From: Rhizobium skierniewicense
GTDB lineage: Bacteria > Pseudomonadota > Alphaproteobacteria > Rhizobiales > Rhizobiaceae
Assembly: GCF_014196515.1 (NCBI RefSeq)
Contig: NZ_JACIDV010000004.1
Span: forward strand, 186,001 to 250,000
Reading direction: 5' to 3'
Length of the DNA: 64,000 nucleotides
Below, one piece after another: positions 45,895-56,693 of this stretch; position 1 is the first letter of the stretch; each line of letters opens with the position of its first letter. The notes under the pieces are model-generated. The model did no database searches, was not told the origin of the DNA, and worked only from the letters and a program-made list of their open reading frames with translations. The position numbers and the translations under genes were made by a program.

Positions 45895-46236
45895 ATGAGC
45901 ATCAAGCGTATCGAACCCGGCAAGCGTATGAGCGGTGCCGTCGTTCACGGCAACACTGTCTACCTCGCCGGTCAGGTCGGTGAAGGCACATCCGTGACCG
46001 AACAGAGCAAGTCCGCTCTCGCCGAAGTCGACCGTCTGCTGGCTCTTGCCGGCTCCGACAAGTCCAAGATCCTCCAGACGATCATCTACCTCTCCGACAT
46101 GTCCACCTTCGGCGAAATGAACGCCGTCTGGGAAGGCTGGATCGACCCTGCAAACCCACCCGCCCGCGCCACCAGCGGCGCACCGTTGGCAACGCCGGAT
46201 TACAAGGTCGAATTTATCGTCACTGCTGCGATTTAA
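45895..46236 (+). CDS. RidA/YjgF-family protein
   Basis: This 113-residue small trimeric enzyme family hydrolyses reactive enamine/imine intermediates. The sequence shows the usual opening IKRIEPGKRMSGAVVHGNTVYLAGQVG. FGEMNAVWEGWIDPANPPARA follows near 75-95, with the conserved Arg of the active site. It is closer to the Rid4-7-type subgroup than to archetypal RidA. A strong terminator follows. Confidence 0.9.
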   Translation: MSIKRIEPGKRMSGAVVHGNTVYLAGQVGEGTSVTEQSKSALAEVDRLLALAGSDKSKILQTIIYLSDMSTFGEMNAVWEGWIDPANPPARATSGAPLATPDYKVEFIVTAAI

Positions 46237-46257
46237 GTGGTTTGATAGTGTTTCGGG

Positions 46258-46285
46258 AAAGCCGGTCCTTGGGGCCGGCTTTTTT
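46258..46285 (+). terminator. Terminator of the RidA-family gene
   Basis: AAAGCCGG pairs with CCGGCTTT and is followed by further T residues, 22 bp after the stop. Confidence 0.85.
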
Positions 46286-46311
46286 GTTTGTGTGCAGATA
46301 GCGCGCACCTT

Positions 46312-46397
46312 CGTCATGCTCGGGCTTGTCCCGAGCATCTGCAAACTCCCAATTTTAGCACTGTGGTTAGATCCTCGGGACAAGCCGGAGGATGACG
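46312..46397. repeat. Palindromic interspersed repeat element
   Basis: CGTCATGCTCGGGCTTGTCC at the left is mirrored by GGACAAGCCGGAGGATGACG at the right, with an inner CTCGGGCTTGTCCCGAG hairpin. Elements of this kind (CTCGGGCTTGTCCCGAG cores with CGTCAT ends) are scattered in intergenic DNA of Rhizobiaceae and other alphaproteobacteria. Only one copy was found in this window. Confidence 0.7.
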
Positions 46398-46431
46398 GAG
46401 AGGATACTTTAAATCCTTCGTTTTTAATGGA

Positions 46432-47205
46432 TTAAGAGTTCTGCCTCGCGACGTGATTCAACGCCTTGCCAAGTTGATTCATATTCATCACGCGCTCATC
46501 GAACCATAGGCGGGCAAGGTCGACGGTTGAGGACAGGTTGAGGCCATCTGGATCGATCGACGTGATTTTCCACGCGCCGGATTTCTTGCCTGCGCGGGTC
46601 GCAAGCCGGGATGCTTCGCCTTTGATGGCGTTGAGGCGGGCGATCTCGGTATCCGCTGCTGCCATGAGTTCTTCTGCGCCGGATAGATCGGTGCGGAGAT
46701 CTACAGGGGTGATGTTGCTGGCATTGCGGGCGGGGCCGCCATTGATCTGCACGCCCTCGGTGTTGACTCGGTAAAGTTGGGTGTCGGGCAGGGACAGGTA
46801 GAGCTTGGCTTTCGGGTAGCGGGCAATGTAACGCGCTTTGGCAAGCGGCACGTCTTCGGCAGCCATCAATCCGGCTTTCCCCACCAGCGTCAGTCTTGGC
46901 AGCGTTAGCGCGTCACCCTTGGTGAAACCAGCCAGAACGACCGAGATGCGCGCATCAGCTTCGATGTTGCGGGCGTGCAGCGCAAGGCGGGCTGCGAAAA
47001 AGACTGGCGTTCCATCCGGCTCGATGGCGATATTGGTGGCGGTATTGTAGGGGTAGCCGCTTTGCGGGTCGAGTGTGGCAAGGCCTGCAATGCGGCAGGT
47101 GTGCAGCACGTCGCGCGCCGCTCTGACAGCCTCGAATGGCGCACCTGATGATGGTTCGATTTTTGCGCCGCGTGGGGTGATTGCTGCTTCTGCCTGATCT
47201 GCCAT
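46432..47205 (-). CDS. HugZ-type split-barrel haem/flavin-binding protein
   Basis: This 257-residue protein has an N-terminal pyridoxamine-phosphate-oxidase-like split barrel (AARDVLHTCRIAGLATLDPQSGYPYNTATNIAI, FFAARLALHARNIEADARISVVLAG). A C-terminal DUF2470-like part (SGAEELMAAADTEIARLN, ITSIDPDGLNLSS) completes the HugZ arrangement. HugZ proteins degrade haem for iron in some bacteria; others in the family bind flavin. No haem uptake genes are adjacent, so the role is uncertain. Confidence 0.82.
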   Translation of the reverse strand: MADQAEAAITPRGAKIEPSSGAPFEAVRAARDVLHTCRIAGLATLDPQSGYPYNTATNIAIEPDGTPVFFAARLALHARNIEADARISVVLAGFTKGDALTLPRLTLVGKAGLMAAEDVPLAKARYIARYPKAKLYLSLPDTQLYRVNTEGVQINGGPARNASNITPVDLRTDLSGAEELMAAADTEIARLNAIKGEASRLATRAGKKSGAWKITSIDPDGLNLSSTVDLARLWFDERVMNMNQLGKALNHVARQNS

Positions 47206-47266
47206 GATGATCTCCGTCCGTTGAAGACGGTTTACATCATGGCAGTGTCATTTCCAGCGGCTGATA

Positions 47267-48919
47267 TCAGCTACGCTCACGAATTTGCGTCAGCGTTCGG
47301 GCAGGGGTGATGGCCTCCGGGTCAAGCTTCACCTCGATGATCGAAGGCTTGCCGCTCGCGCGTGCGCGCTCATAGGCGGGGCCGAAGTCTTCGGTTTTTT
47401 CGACCAGTTCGCCATGCCCGCCATAGGCCTTGGCGAAGGCGACGAAATCCGGGTTGACGAGATCGGTGCCACTGACGCGACCGGGATACTCGCGTTCCTG
47501 ATGCATGCGGATCGTGCCATAGGTGCCGTTGTTGACCAGCACCGTGATGATCGGCAGGCCATAGCGCACGGCGGTGATGAATTCCTGTCCGTGCATCATG
47601 AAGCAGCCATCACCCGCGAAACAAACGACTTCCCGTTCCGGGAACAGGTGCTTGGCGGCCACTGCGGCGGGCAGGCCGTAGCCCATGGAGCCGGAGGTGG
47701 GCGCCGACTGTGTGTTGAAGCGCTGGAAACGGTGGAAGCGATGCAGCCATGTGGCGTAGTTGCCCGCGCCATTGGTGAACACGGTGTCAACAGGCGTATT
47801 GGCTTCGATCCAGTCCATGATCGGCCCCATCTGCACCAAACCGGGGCCCGTTTTTGGCGGTGTCGACCACGTCAGATAGGCTTGATGCATGGCAGCCGTG
47901 CGGTCTGCCCAGACGGGGTTCTGCGGGGTCTCAATGCTGTCCAGCGCATCCACGAAATCGCTGGTGGAGGCGCAGATGGCAAGATCCGGGCGATACATGC
48001 GGCCAAGTTCTTGTGCGTCCGGGAAGATATGGACGAGCGTTTGCGAGGGGTAGGGAATATCGAGCAGAGTATAGCCGGAAGACGGCATCTCTGACATGCG
48101 GCTGCCGAGCAACACGATGAGGTCGGCCTCCTTGATCTCTTTCGAAAGCGCCGGGTTGACGCCGATGCCGACATCACCTGCATAGGATGGGCTCAGGTGA
48201 TCGAACAGCGCCTGACGGCGGAAGGAGCAGCCGACGGGCAACTTGAAGCTTTCGGCGAATGTTTTGAATTTCGCCACGCTGTCTTCCGTCCAGCGCGTAC
48301 CGCCGACGATGACCATAGGACGCTTGGCACTGCTCAGAAGCTCTGCGAATTTTGCCATCTGCTTCGGGCCGGGATGGCTTTCCACCCGCATGTAGGGCTT
48401 GGCTTGCGGCGCGTCGACCAGATCGACCAGCATGTCTTCCGGCAGACTCAGCACCACCGGGCCAGGGCGACCGGAGGTGGCAATGGCAAAGGCACGGGTG
48501 ACGAATTCCGGGATGCGGCGCGCGTCATCGATCTCGCCCACCCATTTGGCGAATTCGGTGAACGCACGGCGGTATTCGACCTCCTGGAAGGCCTCGCGTT
48601 CGCGCGCATCGCGCTGAACCTGACCGATGAAGAGGATCATTGGAATGGAATCCTGCATCGCGATGTGCAGACCGGCAGATGCGTTGGTGGCACCGGGGCC
48701 GCGCGTCACCATGCAGATGCCGGGTTCGCCGGTCAGCCGTCCCCAGGTATCTGCCATCATCGCCGCGCCGCCTTCCTGACGGCAGATGACGGTTTCGATG
48801 CCACTTTCATAAAGCGCATCCAGCACCGCCAGATAGCTTTCGCCCGGTACGCAGGAAACGCGTGAAACGCCGTTGGCCTTCAGGGCTTCGACAATCAATT
48901 GTCCGCCGGTTCTTTTCAT
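47267..48919 (-). CDS. Thiamine-diphosphate-dependent enzyme, acetolactate-synthase-like
   Basis: This 550-residue protein has the three-domain ThDP fold. The catalytic Glu is in CRQEGGAAMMADTWGRLTG near 48. The middle domain carries LIVLLGSRMSE, and the ThDP-binding motif is CFAGDGCFMMHGQEFITAVRYGLPIITVLVNNGTYG near 420-456 (GDG ... NN). The family includes acetolactate synthase, glyoxylate carboligase and oxalyl-CoA or benzoylformate decarboxylases. No regulatory subunit gene is present, which argues against branched-chain synthesis. It overlaps the CaiB gene by four bases, so they are co-translated and probably act on one acyl-CoA or 2-oxo-acid substrate. Confidence 0.85.
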   Translation of the reverse strand: MKRTGGQLIVEALKANGVSRVSCVPGESYLAVLDALYESGIETVICRQEGGAAMMADTWGRLTGEPGICMVTRGPGATNASAGLHIAMQDSIPMILFIGQVQRDAREREAFQEVEYRRAFTEFAKWVGEIDDARRIPEFVTRAFAIATSGRPGPVVLSLPEDMLVDLVDAPQAKPYMRVESHPGPKQMAKFAELLSSAKRPMVIVGGTRWTEDSVAKFKTFAESFKLPVGCSFRRQALFDHLSPSYAGDVGIGVNPALSKEIKEADLIVLLGSRMSEMPSSGYTLLDIPYPSQTLVHIFPDAQELGRMYRPDLAICASTSDFVDALDSIETPQNPVWADRTAAMHQAYLTWSTPPKTGPGLVQMGPIMDWIEANTPVDTVFTNGAGNYATWLHRFHRFQRFNTQSAPTSGSMGYGLPAAVAAKHLFPEREVVCFAGDGCFMMHGQEFITAVRYGLPIITVLVNNGTYGTIRMHQEREYPGRVSGTDLVNPDFVAFAKAYGGHGELVEKTEDFGPAYERARASGKPSIIEVKLDPEAITPARTLTQIRERS

Positions 48920-50121
48920 GGTGCCAGGTTCCTTTCGATGTCGTCCAGCTCAGCCATGACTTCGACCTGATGTTCTCCCAGGCGCGGGCTTGGACGTTCG
49001 TAACGCAGAGGTGTTTCCGAGAGAATGATGGGCGTGCGCACGCCCGGGATGACGGTCCCATCGGCGGCGTCCAGATCGACGCGCAGACCGCGCGCCTGAA
49101 CCTGTGGGTCGGCGAACATTTCCTCTATGGAGTTGATCGGCCCGGCAGGTACGGCGTTGGCTTCACAGGCCGTCAGCAAATCACGCTTCGTCCATTTCAG
49201 CGTTTCGGTGGAAACGATCTGGCGGACCTCGACCTTATGGGCCACGCGCGCCTTGTTGGTCGCGTAGCGCTCATCGTCCGCGATCGCATCGATTCCTAGG
49301 ATTTTGCACAGGCGACGGAATTGTCCGTCATTGCCGATGGCGAGAATCAGGAAGCCGTCTGCCGTTGGCACCACCTCGTAAGGCGAGATGTTGGGATGCG
49401 CATTGCCCAGCCGCACGGGAGGCTTTCCGGAAATGAGATAGTTCATGTTCTGGTTGGCCAGCACGGCGGATTGGACATCCAGCAGCGCCATGTCGATATG
49501 CTGCCCTTGGCCGGTGCGCATCGCGTGGATAAGCGCTGCCTGAATGGCGGTGACGGAGTAAATGCCGGTGAAGATATCGGCAACGGCAACGCCCGCCTTC
49601 ATCGGCTGGCCATCCGGCTCTCCGGTGATCGACATGAAGCCGGACATGCCTTGGACGATGTAATCGTAACCGGCGAAATCCGCATAAGGCCCGGTCTGAC
49701 CAAAACCGGTGATGGAGCAATATATGAGCTTGGAGTTCAAAGCCCGAAGCGACTGATAATCCAGCCCGTATTTCTCCAGCCCGCCGCGCTTGAAGTTTTC
49801 GATCACGACATCCGCGGTCTTCACCAACCGACGCACCGTCTCGCGTCCCTCGTCGGTTTTCAGATCGACCGTGATGGAGCGTTTGCCGCGATTGGTGGAA
49901 TGATAATAGGCCGCGGAAAGAGTGTCGCCATCCTTGCTTTCCACGAAGGGAGGCCCCCAGGCGCGCGTATCGTCTCCACCATCAGGGCTTTCGACCTTGA
50001 TGACGTCAGCACCCATATCCGCCAGCATCTGACCGGCCCATGGGCCTGCCAGAACGCGGGCGAGTTCGATCACACGAATGCCCTTCAAGGGCGGTTGTTT
50101 CTTATCGCAAGGTTCTGCCAT
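48916..50121 (-). CDS. CaiB/BaiF family III CoA-transferase
   Basis: This 401-residue protein has the typical start KGIRVIELARVLAGPWAGQMLADMGADVIKVESPDGGDDTRAWGPPF. The FAGYDYIVQGMSGFMSITGEPDGQPMKAGVAVADIFTGIYS block near 150-190 contains the catalytic Asp region. Family members move CoA between organic acids such as formyl/oxalyl, carnitine or succinyl esters. It is the first gene of a two-gene operon with the ThDP enzyme. Formyl-CoA transferase plus oxalyl-CoA decarboxylase is the classic pairing of these families, but neither sequence alone proves oxalate. Confidence 0.9.
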   Translation of the reverse strand: MAEPCDKKQPPLKGIRVIELARVLAGPWAGQMLADMGADVIKVESPDGGDDTRAWGPPFVESKDGDTLSAAYYHSTNRGKRSITVDLKTDEGRETVRRLVKTADVVIENFKRGGLEKYGLDYQSLRALNSKLIYCSITGFGQTGPYADFAGYDYIVQGMSGFMSITGEPDGQPMKAGVAVADIFTGIYSVTAIQAALIHAMRTGQGQHIDMALLDVQSAVLANQNMNYLISGKPPVRLGNAHPNISPYEVVPTADGFLILAIGNDGQFRRLCKILGIDAIADDERYATNKARVAHKVEVRQIVSTETLKWTKRDLLTACEANAVPAGPINSIEEMFADPQVQARGLRVDLDAADGTVIPGVRTPIILSETPLRYERPSPRLGEHQVEVMAELDDIERNLAP

Positions 50122-50214
50122 GTCTGTCCCACATATTTCAGAAGTTTATAGACGGGCAGACTTCTGCATGCATGTGAAATAATCTCATGGCGTCATTCCG
50201 TTTCAGCAGTGAAA

Positions 50215-51156
50215 TCAACGATTGTCGGCGGCGACATTCCTGGCCCAGGCAGCAAAATCCGAAGCTGGAACCTCCCAGCCGATTTCATTGAGCGTCTCGT
50301 GGCGCATGCCGGCGTAAATTTTGTCTTCGACGTCGGTGAAGCCTGCCGCCCGGAATTGCCGTCCCAGCCAGACAATTTCCTTGCCGTCATTGGTGGCAGC
50401 ATCCTGATCGCCGCTGACCAGCAGGATCGGCAGGTCTTTGGGGAGGCGGGAGATGAGTTTGGGGCCGCGATAGGACATTTCGAACACATCCTGCCACAGC
50501 GAGACACTCGCTTCGAACTGGCATAGCGTGTCGCTGACATAGGCATCGACCGCTGCCTTATCATGGCTGAGCCAATCTGCCGACGTGCGCTTTTCCGGCA
50601 TCTTGTTGTTCCAGATGCGGAAGGTGGCTTTGGGCAGGATGGCGCTGGGGACGTCCGAGCCTTTCAGCATTTTCTCAATACGCAGAACGACCTGTGCCAG
50701 ATGCCCCATGATGCCGGGGTTGAGGTTGGAGTTCCAGATGGAGAGACCATCGAAGGCGTCCGGGTGGCTGACAGCGGTGTTCAGCGCGATGAGGCCGCCC
50801 ATGGAATGACCGAGCAGGATGATGGGCAGGCCAGGATGACGTTCCGAGACGAGCATGCGCATGGCCATCACGTCGGCGATGACCTTGCTCACGCCGTCCT
50901 TCCAGGCGAACCGTCCCAATGGCGCATCATCTGCCTTGGTGCGTCCGTGGCCGCGATGGTCGTTGGCATAAACTTCAAAACCCTGCTGCGCCATGACGCG
51001 GGCGAAATGGCGATAACGCCCGGCATGATCGACGAGGCCGTGACAGATCATGAGTACGCCGACAGGTTGACCCTCTGCGGGTTCGTAGCGATAGGCGAGC
51101 GATGCGCCTGTTGGACTTGCCAGCCGATTGATTTCACTGAATGCAGTCTCGTCCAT
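50215..51156 (-). CDS. Alpha/beta hydrolase, monoacylglycerol-lipase/lysophospholipase-like
   Basis: This 313-residue serine hydrolase has the oxyanion segment MICHGLVDHAGRYRHFARVMAQQGFEVYANDHRGHGRT near 36-73. The nucleophile elbow is LLGHSMGGLIALN near 113-125. The late acid is in LLVSGDQDAATN and the His in AGMRHETLNE. This matches the PldB/monoglyceride lipase group (Hydrolase_4). The substrate is likely a lysolipid or acylglycerol. It diverges from ettA. Confidence 0.88.
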   Translation of the reverse strand: MDETAFSEINRLASPTGASLAYRYEPAEGQPVGVLMICHGLVDHAGRYRHFARVMAQQGFEVYANDHRGHGRTKADDAPLGRFAWKDGVSKVIADVMAMRMLVSERHPGLPIILLGHSMGGLIALNTAVSHPDAFDGLSIWNSNLNPGIMGHLAQVVLRIEKMLKGSDVPSAILPKATFRIWNNKMPEKRTSADWLSHDKAAVDAYVSDTLCQFEASVSLWQDVFEMSYRGPKLISRLPKDLPILLVSGDQDAATNDGKEIVWLGRQFRAAGFTDVEDKIYAGMRHETLNEIGWEVPASDFAAWARNVAADNR

Positions 51157-51275
51157 TCATCTCTCCGCAGCTATGCTTATTGTTGGGCAAGAGGTTGCCC
51201 CTTGGCCCTATTTAACTTACATAGCGGCAAATTTCCCATTCGAATTTTCAAATCTGACGCGGAGCATTCGCTACA

Positions 51276-52925
51276 ATGGCACGTCAATTCATCTACCACA
51301 TGTCGGGGCTGAACAAGGCTTACGGCGCCAAGAAGATCCTAGAGAACGTCAATCTGTCGTTCTACCCGGATGCCAAGATTGGTATTCTCGGCCCCAACGG
51401 CGCGGGTAAGTCCACCGTGCTGCGCATTATCGCCGGTCAGGACAAGGAATTCACCGGTGAGGCGTGGTTGGCCGAAGGCGCGACCGTTGGCTACCTCGAG
51501 CAGGAACCACATCTGGACGAGACCAAGACCGCGTTCGAAAACGTCATGGTTGGCGTAGCCGACAAGACGGCCGTGCTCGAGCGTTACAACGAACTGATGA
51601 TGAACTATTCCGACGAAACTGCGGATGAGGGCGCCAAGCTTCAGGACATCATCGACAGCCAGAACCTGTGGGATCTGGAACAGCAGGTCGAAATGGCCAT
51701 GGAAGCCCTGCGCTGCCCGCCCAAGGACAGCGACGTGTCTACGCTTTCCGGTGGTGAGCGCCGCCGTATCGCGCTTTGCCGTCTGCTTTTGTCCAAGCCG
51801 GACCTGCTTCTCCTCGACGAACCGACCAACCACCTTGACGCCGAAACGATCGCCTGGCTGGAAAAGCATCTGCGCGACTATCCCGGCGCCGTGATGATGA
51901 TTACCCACGACAGATACTTCCTGGACAACGTCACCGGCTGGATTCTCGAGCTCGACCGTGGTCGCGGCATTCCTTACGAAGGCAACTACTCTGCTTACCT
52001 GACGGCGAAGGCCAAGCGTATGCAGCAGGAAGCGCGCGAAGACGCAGGCCGCCAGAAGGCGATCTCGCGCGAGCAGGAGTGGATCGCATCCAGCCCGAAG
52101 GCCCGTCAGGCAAAGTCGAAGGCCCGTATCAAGTCCTACGAGCAGCTGGTGGATGCCGCCGACAAGCAGCGTCCCGGCGACGCGCAGATCATCATTCCGG
52201 TCAGCGAGCGTCTCGGCAATGTCGTCATCGAGATGGAAGGCATCACCAAGGGTTTTGAAGGCCGCACGCTGATCAAAGACCTGTCGATCAAGCTGCCACC
52301 AGGCGGTATTGTCGGCATCATCGGCCCCAACGGTGCCGGTAAGACGACACTGTTCAAGATGATCACCGGCCAGGAAAAGCCGGATGCGGGTTCGGTCCGC
52401 ATTGGCGACACCGTTCAGCTTGGTTATGTCGACCAGAGCCGCGATGCGCTGGATGGCTCCAAGACGGTCTGGGAAGAGATTTCCGGCGGTGCTGAAGTCA
52501 TCAAGCTTGGCAAGTTCGACATGAACTCACGCGCTTACTGTGGCGCCTTCAACTTCAAGGGGGGCGACCAGCAGCAGAAGGTCGGCAACCTCTCCGGTGG
52601 TCAGCGCAACCGCGTGCACCTTGCCAAGATGCTCAAGGCGGGAGGCAACGTTCTCCTCCTCGACGAACCGACCAACGACCTTGACACGGAAACGCTCGGT
52701 GCGCTGGAAACGGCGCTCGAAAACTTCGCTGGCTGCGCCATCATCATCAGCCATGATAGAATGTTCCTGGACCGCCTTGCCACCCACATCCTCGCCTTCG
52801 AGGGCGACGGGCATGTGGAATGGTTCGAAGGCAACTTCGAAGATTACGAACAGGACAAGGTCCGCCGTTTGGGTGCCGATGCACTCAACCCCGGCAGCCA
52901 AGCTTACAAGCGTTTGACCCGCTGA
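51276..52925 (+). CDS. ettA: Energy-dependent translational throttle protein EttA
   Basis: This 549-residue ABC-F ATPase has two nucleotide-binding domains. Walker A motifs are GPNGAGKSTVLRII near 37 and GPNGAGKTTLFKMI near 350. Signatures are LSGGERRRIALCRLL and LSGGQRNRVHLAKML, and LLLLDEPTNHLDAET and LLLDEPTNDLDTET are the Walker B regions. The inter-domain linker is basic. The arm and the NxSA-like opening ARQFIYHMSGLNKAYGAKKIL are typical of EttA, which binds the ribosomal E site and gates early elongation according to ATP/ADP. Confidence 0.95.
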   Translation: MARQFIYHMSGLNKAYGAKKILENVNLSFYPDAKIGILGPNGAGKSTVLRIIAGQDKEFTGEAWLAEGATVGYLEQEPHLDETKTAFENVMVGVADKTAVLERYNELMMNYSDETADEGAKLQDIIDSQNLWDLEQQVEMAMEALRCPPKDSDVSTLSGGERRRIALCRLLLSKPDLLLLDEPTNHLDAETIAWLEKHLRDYPGAVMMITHDRYFLDNVTGWILELDRGRGIPYEGNYSAYLTAKAKRMQQEAREDAGRQKAISREQEWIASSPKARQAKSKARIKSYEQLVDAADKQRPGDAQIIIPVSERLGNVVIEMEGITKGFEGRTLIKDLSIKLPPGGIVGIIGPNGAGKTTLFKMITGQEKPDAGSVRIGDTVQLGYVDQSRDALDGSKTVWEEISGGAEVIKLGKFDMNSRAYCGAFNFKGGDQQQKVGNLSGGQRNRVHLAKMLKAGGNVLLLDEPTNDLDTETLGALETALENFAGCAIIISHDRMFLDRLATHILAFEGDGHVEWFEGNFEDYEQDKVRRLGADALNPGSQAYKRLTR

Positions 52926-52940
52926 TCGAACTATATAAAA

Positions 52941-52977
52941 CATTGAAGGAGAGGGACGGATCGTTTCTCTCTTTTTT
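52941..52977 (+). terminator. Possible terminator of ettA
   Basis: AGGAGAG and CTCTCTT arms are imperfect and are followed by seven T residues. Confidence 0.5.
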
Positions 52978-52998
52978 TATGTTTAGGCTCCGAAGTAA

Positions 52999-55446
<2,448 letters not shown>

Positions 55447-55466
55447 GTTCAAGATACGAGAACTTG

Positions 55467-55494
55467 AAAGAGGCGGCGATGTCCGCCTCTTTTT
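55467..55494 (+). terminator. Terminator of the chemoreceptor gene
   Basis: AAAGAGGCGG pairs with CCGCCTCTTT and is followed by T residues, 21 bp after the stop. Confidence 0.85.
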
Positions 55495-55532
55495 CTATGT
55501 AAGGCTCAGATCTTCGATGGAATGCGGTACCT

Positions 55533-55997
55533 TTAGCCTTTCGCGAGTCCGTCCCATTCCGAAAGCGTCATCATCCCAGGAATGTCTGGCCGAGGTTTGC
55601 CCGGCAGCATCGTGATATATTCCAACTGGTGGCCGTCAGGATCGTCAAAATAGACGTTGGCGGATGGCATCCAGGGGAAGACGCTGGGCTCATGGATCTC
55701 GACGCCTGCGCCACTTCGCGGAACGACTCGCTTCGAGCGCAAGTAGGCGGGGGCTTCTATCACCTGATCCAGTGTCGTCCGGAATGCGACGTGGAGCCTC
55801 ATCTGCAGGGGTGAGCTGCGGATCGACCAGAGGCCCAGCATGGATGTCTCGAGCCCGCCGATCCAGAAGAAGGTGACGTCTCGGTCTGGTATGGTATGCG
55901 CGAGCTCCAGGCCGACGACATCGCGGTAGAAATCGATCGAGCGTTCGAGATCCGACACGGTCAGATGCGTCTCGTAGAGACCGTTGACGGCGATCAT
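55533..55997 (-). CDS. VOC-family (glyoxalase/bleomycin-resistance-like) protein
   Basis: This 154-residue protein has two beta-alpha-beta-beta-beta units. It opens with [30 protein letters not shown], and the second unit ends with [18 protein letters not shown]. The metal-site His and Glu positions are filled, so an enzymatic role (lyase, dioxygenase or antibiotic/electrophile resistance) is possible. ATG 55997 has AAAAGGAG six bases upstream. It diverges from soxR, and the SoxR box lies between them, so it may be part of a redox-stress response. Confidence 0.85.
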   Translation of the reverse strand: MIAVNGLYETHLTVSDLERSIDFYRDVVGLELAHTIPDRDVTFFWIGGLETSMLGLWSIRSSPLQMRLHVAFRTTLDQVIEAPAYLRSKRVVPRSGAGVEIHEPSVFPWMPSANVYFDDPDGHQLEYITMLPGKPRPDIPGMMTLSEWDGLAKG

Positions 55998-56067
55998 GTT
56001 CATCTCCTTTTATCGCGCTGGCTTGACTGTCAGACGCTTGATTGAGGCCATGATAGGGTTCATACGA

Positions 56068-56085
56068 CCTCAACAATGGTTGAGG
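56068..56085. promoter_or_regulatory. SoxR box between soxR and the VOC gene
   Basis: CCTCAACAATGGTTGAGG fits the 18-bp SoxR operator form (CCTCAA, six bases, TTGAGG). Its arms extend to GACCTCAAC/GTTGAGGTC (56066-56087). It lies 9 bp before the soxR start and 70 bp from the VOC start. Confidence 0.9.
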
Positions 56086-56094
56086 TCAAGAGGC

Positions 56095-56544
56095 ATGGTT
56101 GTGAAACTGGATGTTCATCGGGAACTATCGGTCGGCGAGGTGGCCAAGCGCTGTGGCATTGCGGTTTCGACCCTTCATTTCTACGAGGCGAAAGGGCTGC
56201 TATCGGCGTCTCGCAATGCCGGCAACCAAAGGCGTTATCCACGCGAGGTGTTACGGCGTGTGGCCGTGATTAAAATTGCCCAGCAGGCTGGCATACCGCT
56301 TGCGGATATTCGCCAAGCCTTATCGGCACTGCCGAATGGGCGAACGCCGAATGCAGAAGATTGGAAAGGTCTGGCCGTCGCATGGCGCTCAGAACTGCAA
56401 GAGCGTATCGATATGCTGACGCAATTGAGGGACGATCTTGAAGGGTGCATCGGCTGCGGCTGTCTGTCCGTAAAGGACTGTCCCTTGCGCAATCCCGGTG
56501 ACATCCTTGCGGGTAAGGGACGCGGCGCCGTCTTGCTCGAGTGA
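56095..56544 (+). CDS. soxR: Redox-sensitive MerR-family activator SoxR
   Basis: This 149-residue regulator has the MerR winged helix ([49 protein letters not shown]). A dimerization helix follows. The SoxR-specific [2Fe-2S] cluster is [14 protein letters not shown] near residues 118-131, with all four Cys. SoxR is activated by redox-cycling compounds or superoxide. No soxS is expected outside enterics; SoxR usually controls nearby genes directly, here itself and the VOC gene through the box at 56068-56085. ATG 56095 is chosen because upstream in-frame ATGs lie in the operator or the divergent gene. Confidence 0.94.
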   Translation: MVVKLDVHRELSVGEVAKRCGIAVSTLHFYEAKGLLSASRNAGNQRRYPREVLRRVAVIKIAQQAGIPLADIRQALSALPNGRTPNAEDWKGLAVAWRSELQERIDMLTQLRDDLEGCIGCGCLSVKDCPLRNPGDILAGKGRGAVLLE

Positions 56545-56649
56545 TGGTTCGAAGCGCCATCCTAGGATATCTCAAAAAACGTGGCATAGGCATCTATTGA
56601 GATTTTCTGAGGTGCGGCTCGCTCCCCATCTTGCATATCTCGACTAAAC

Positions 56650-56669
56650 GTATAAACATATCTTTATAT
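56650..56669. promoter_or_regulatory. Operator upstream of the ArsR-methyltransferase gene
   Basis: GTATAAACATATCTTTATAT aligns with the perfect palindrome upstream of metH (16 of 20 identical, right half nearly perfect). It ends 24 bp before the regulator start, indicating autoregulation. Confidence 0.75.
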
Positions 56670-56693
56670 GTTGATTGAATTGAGGTTTGTGTA

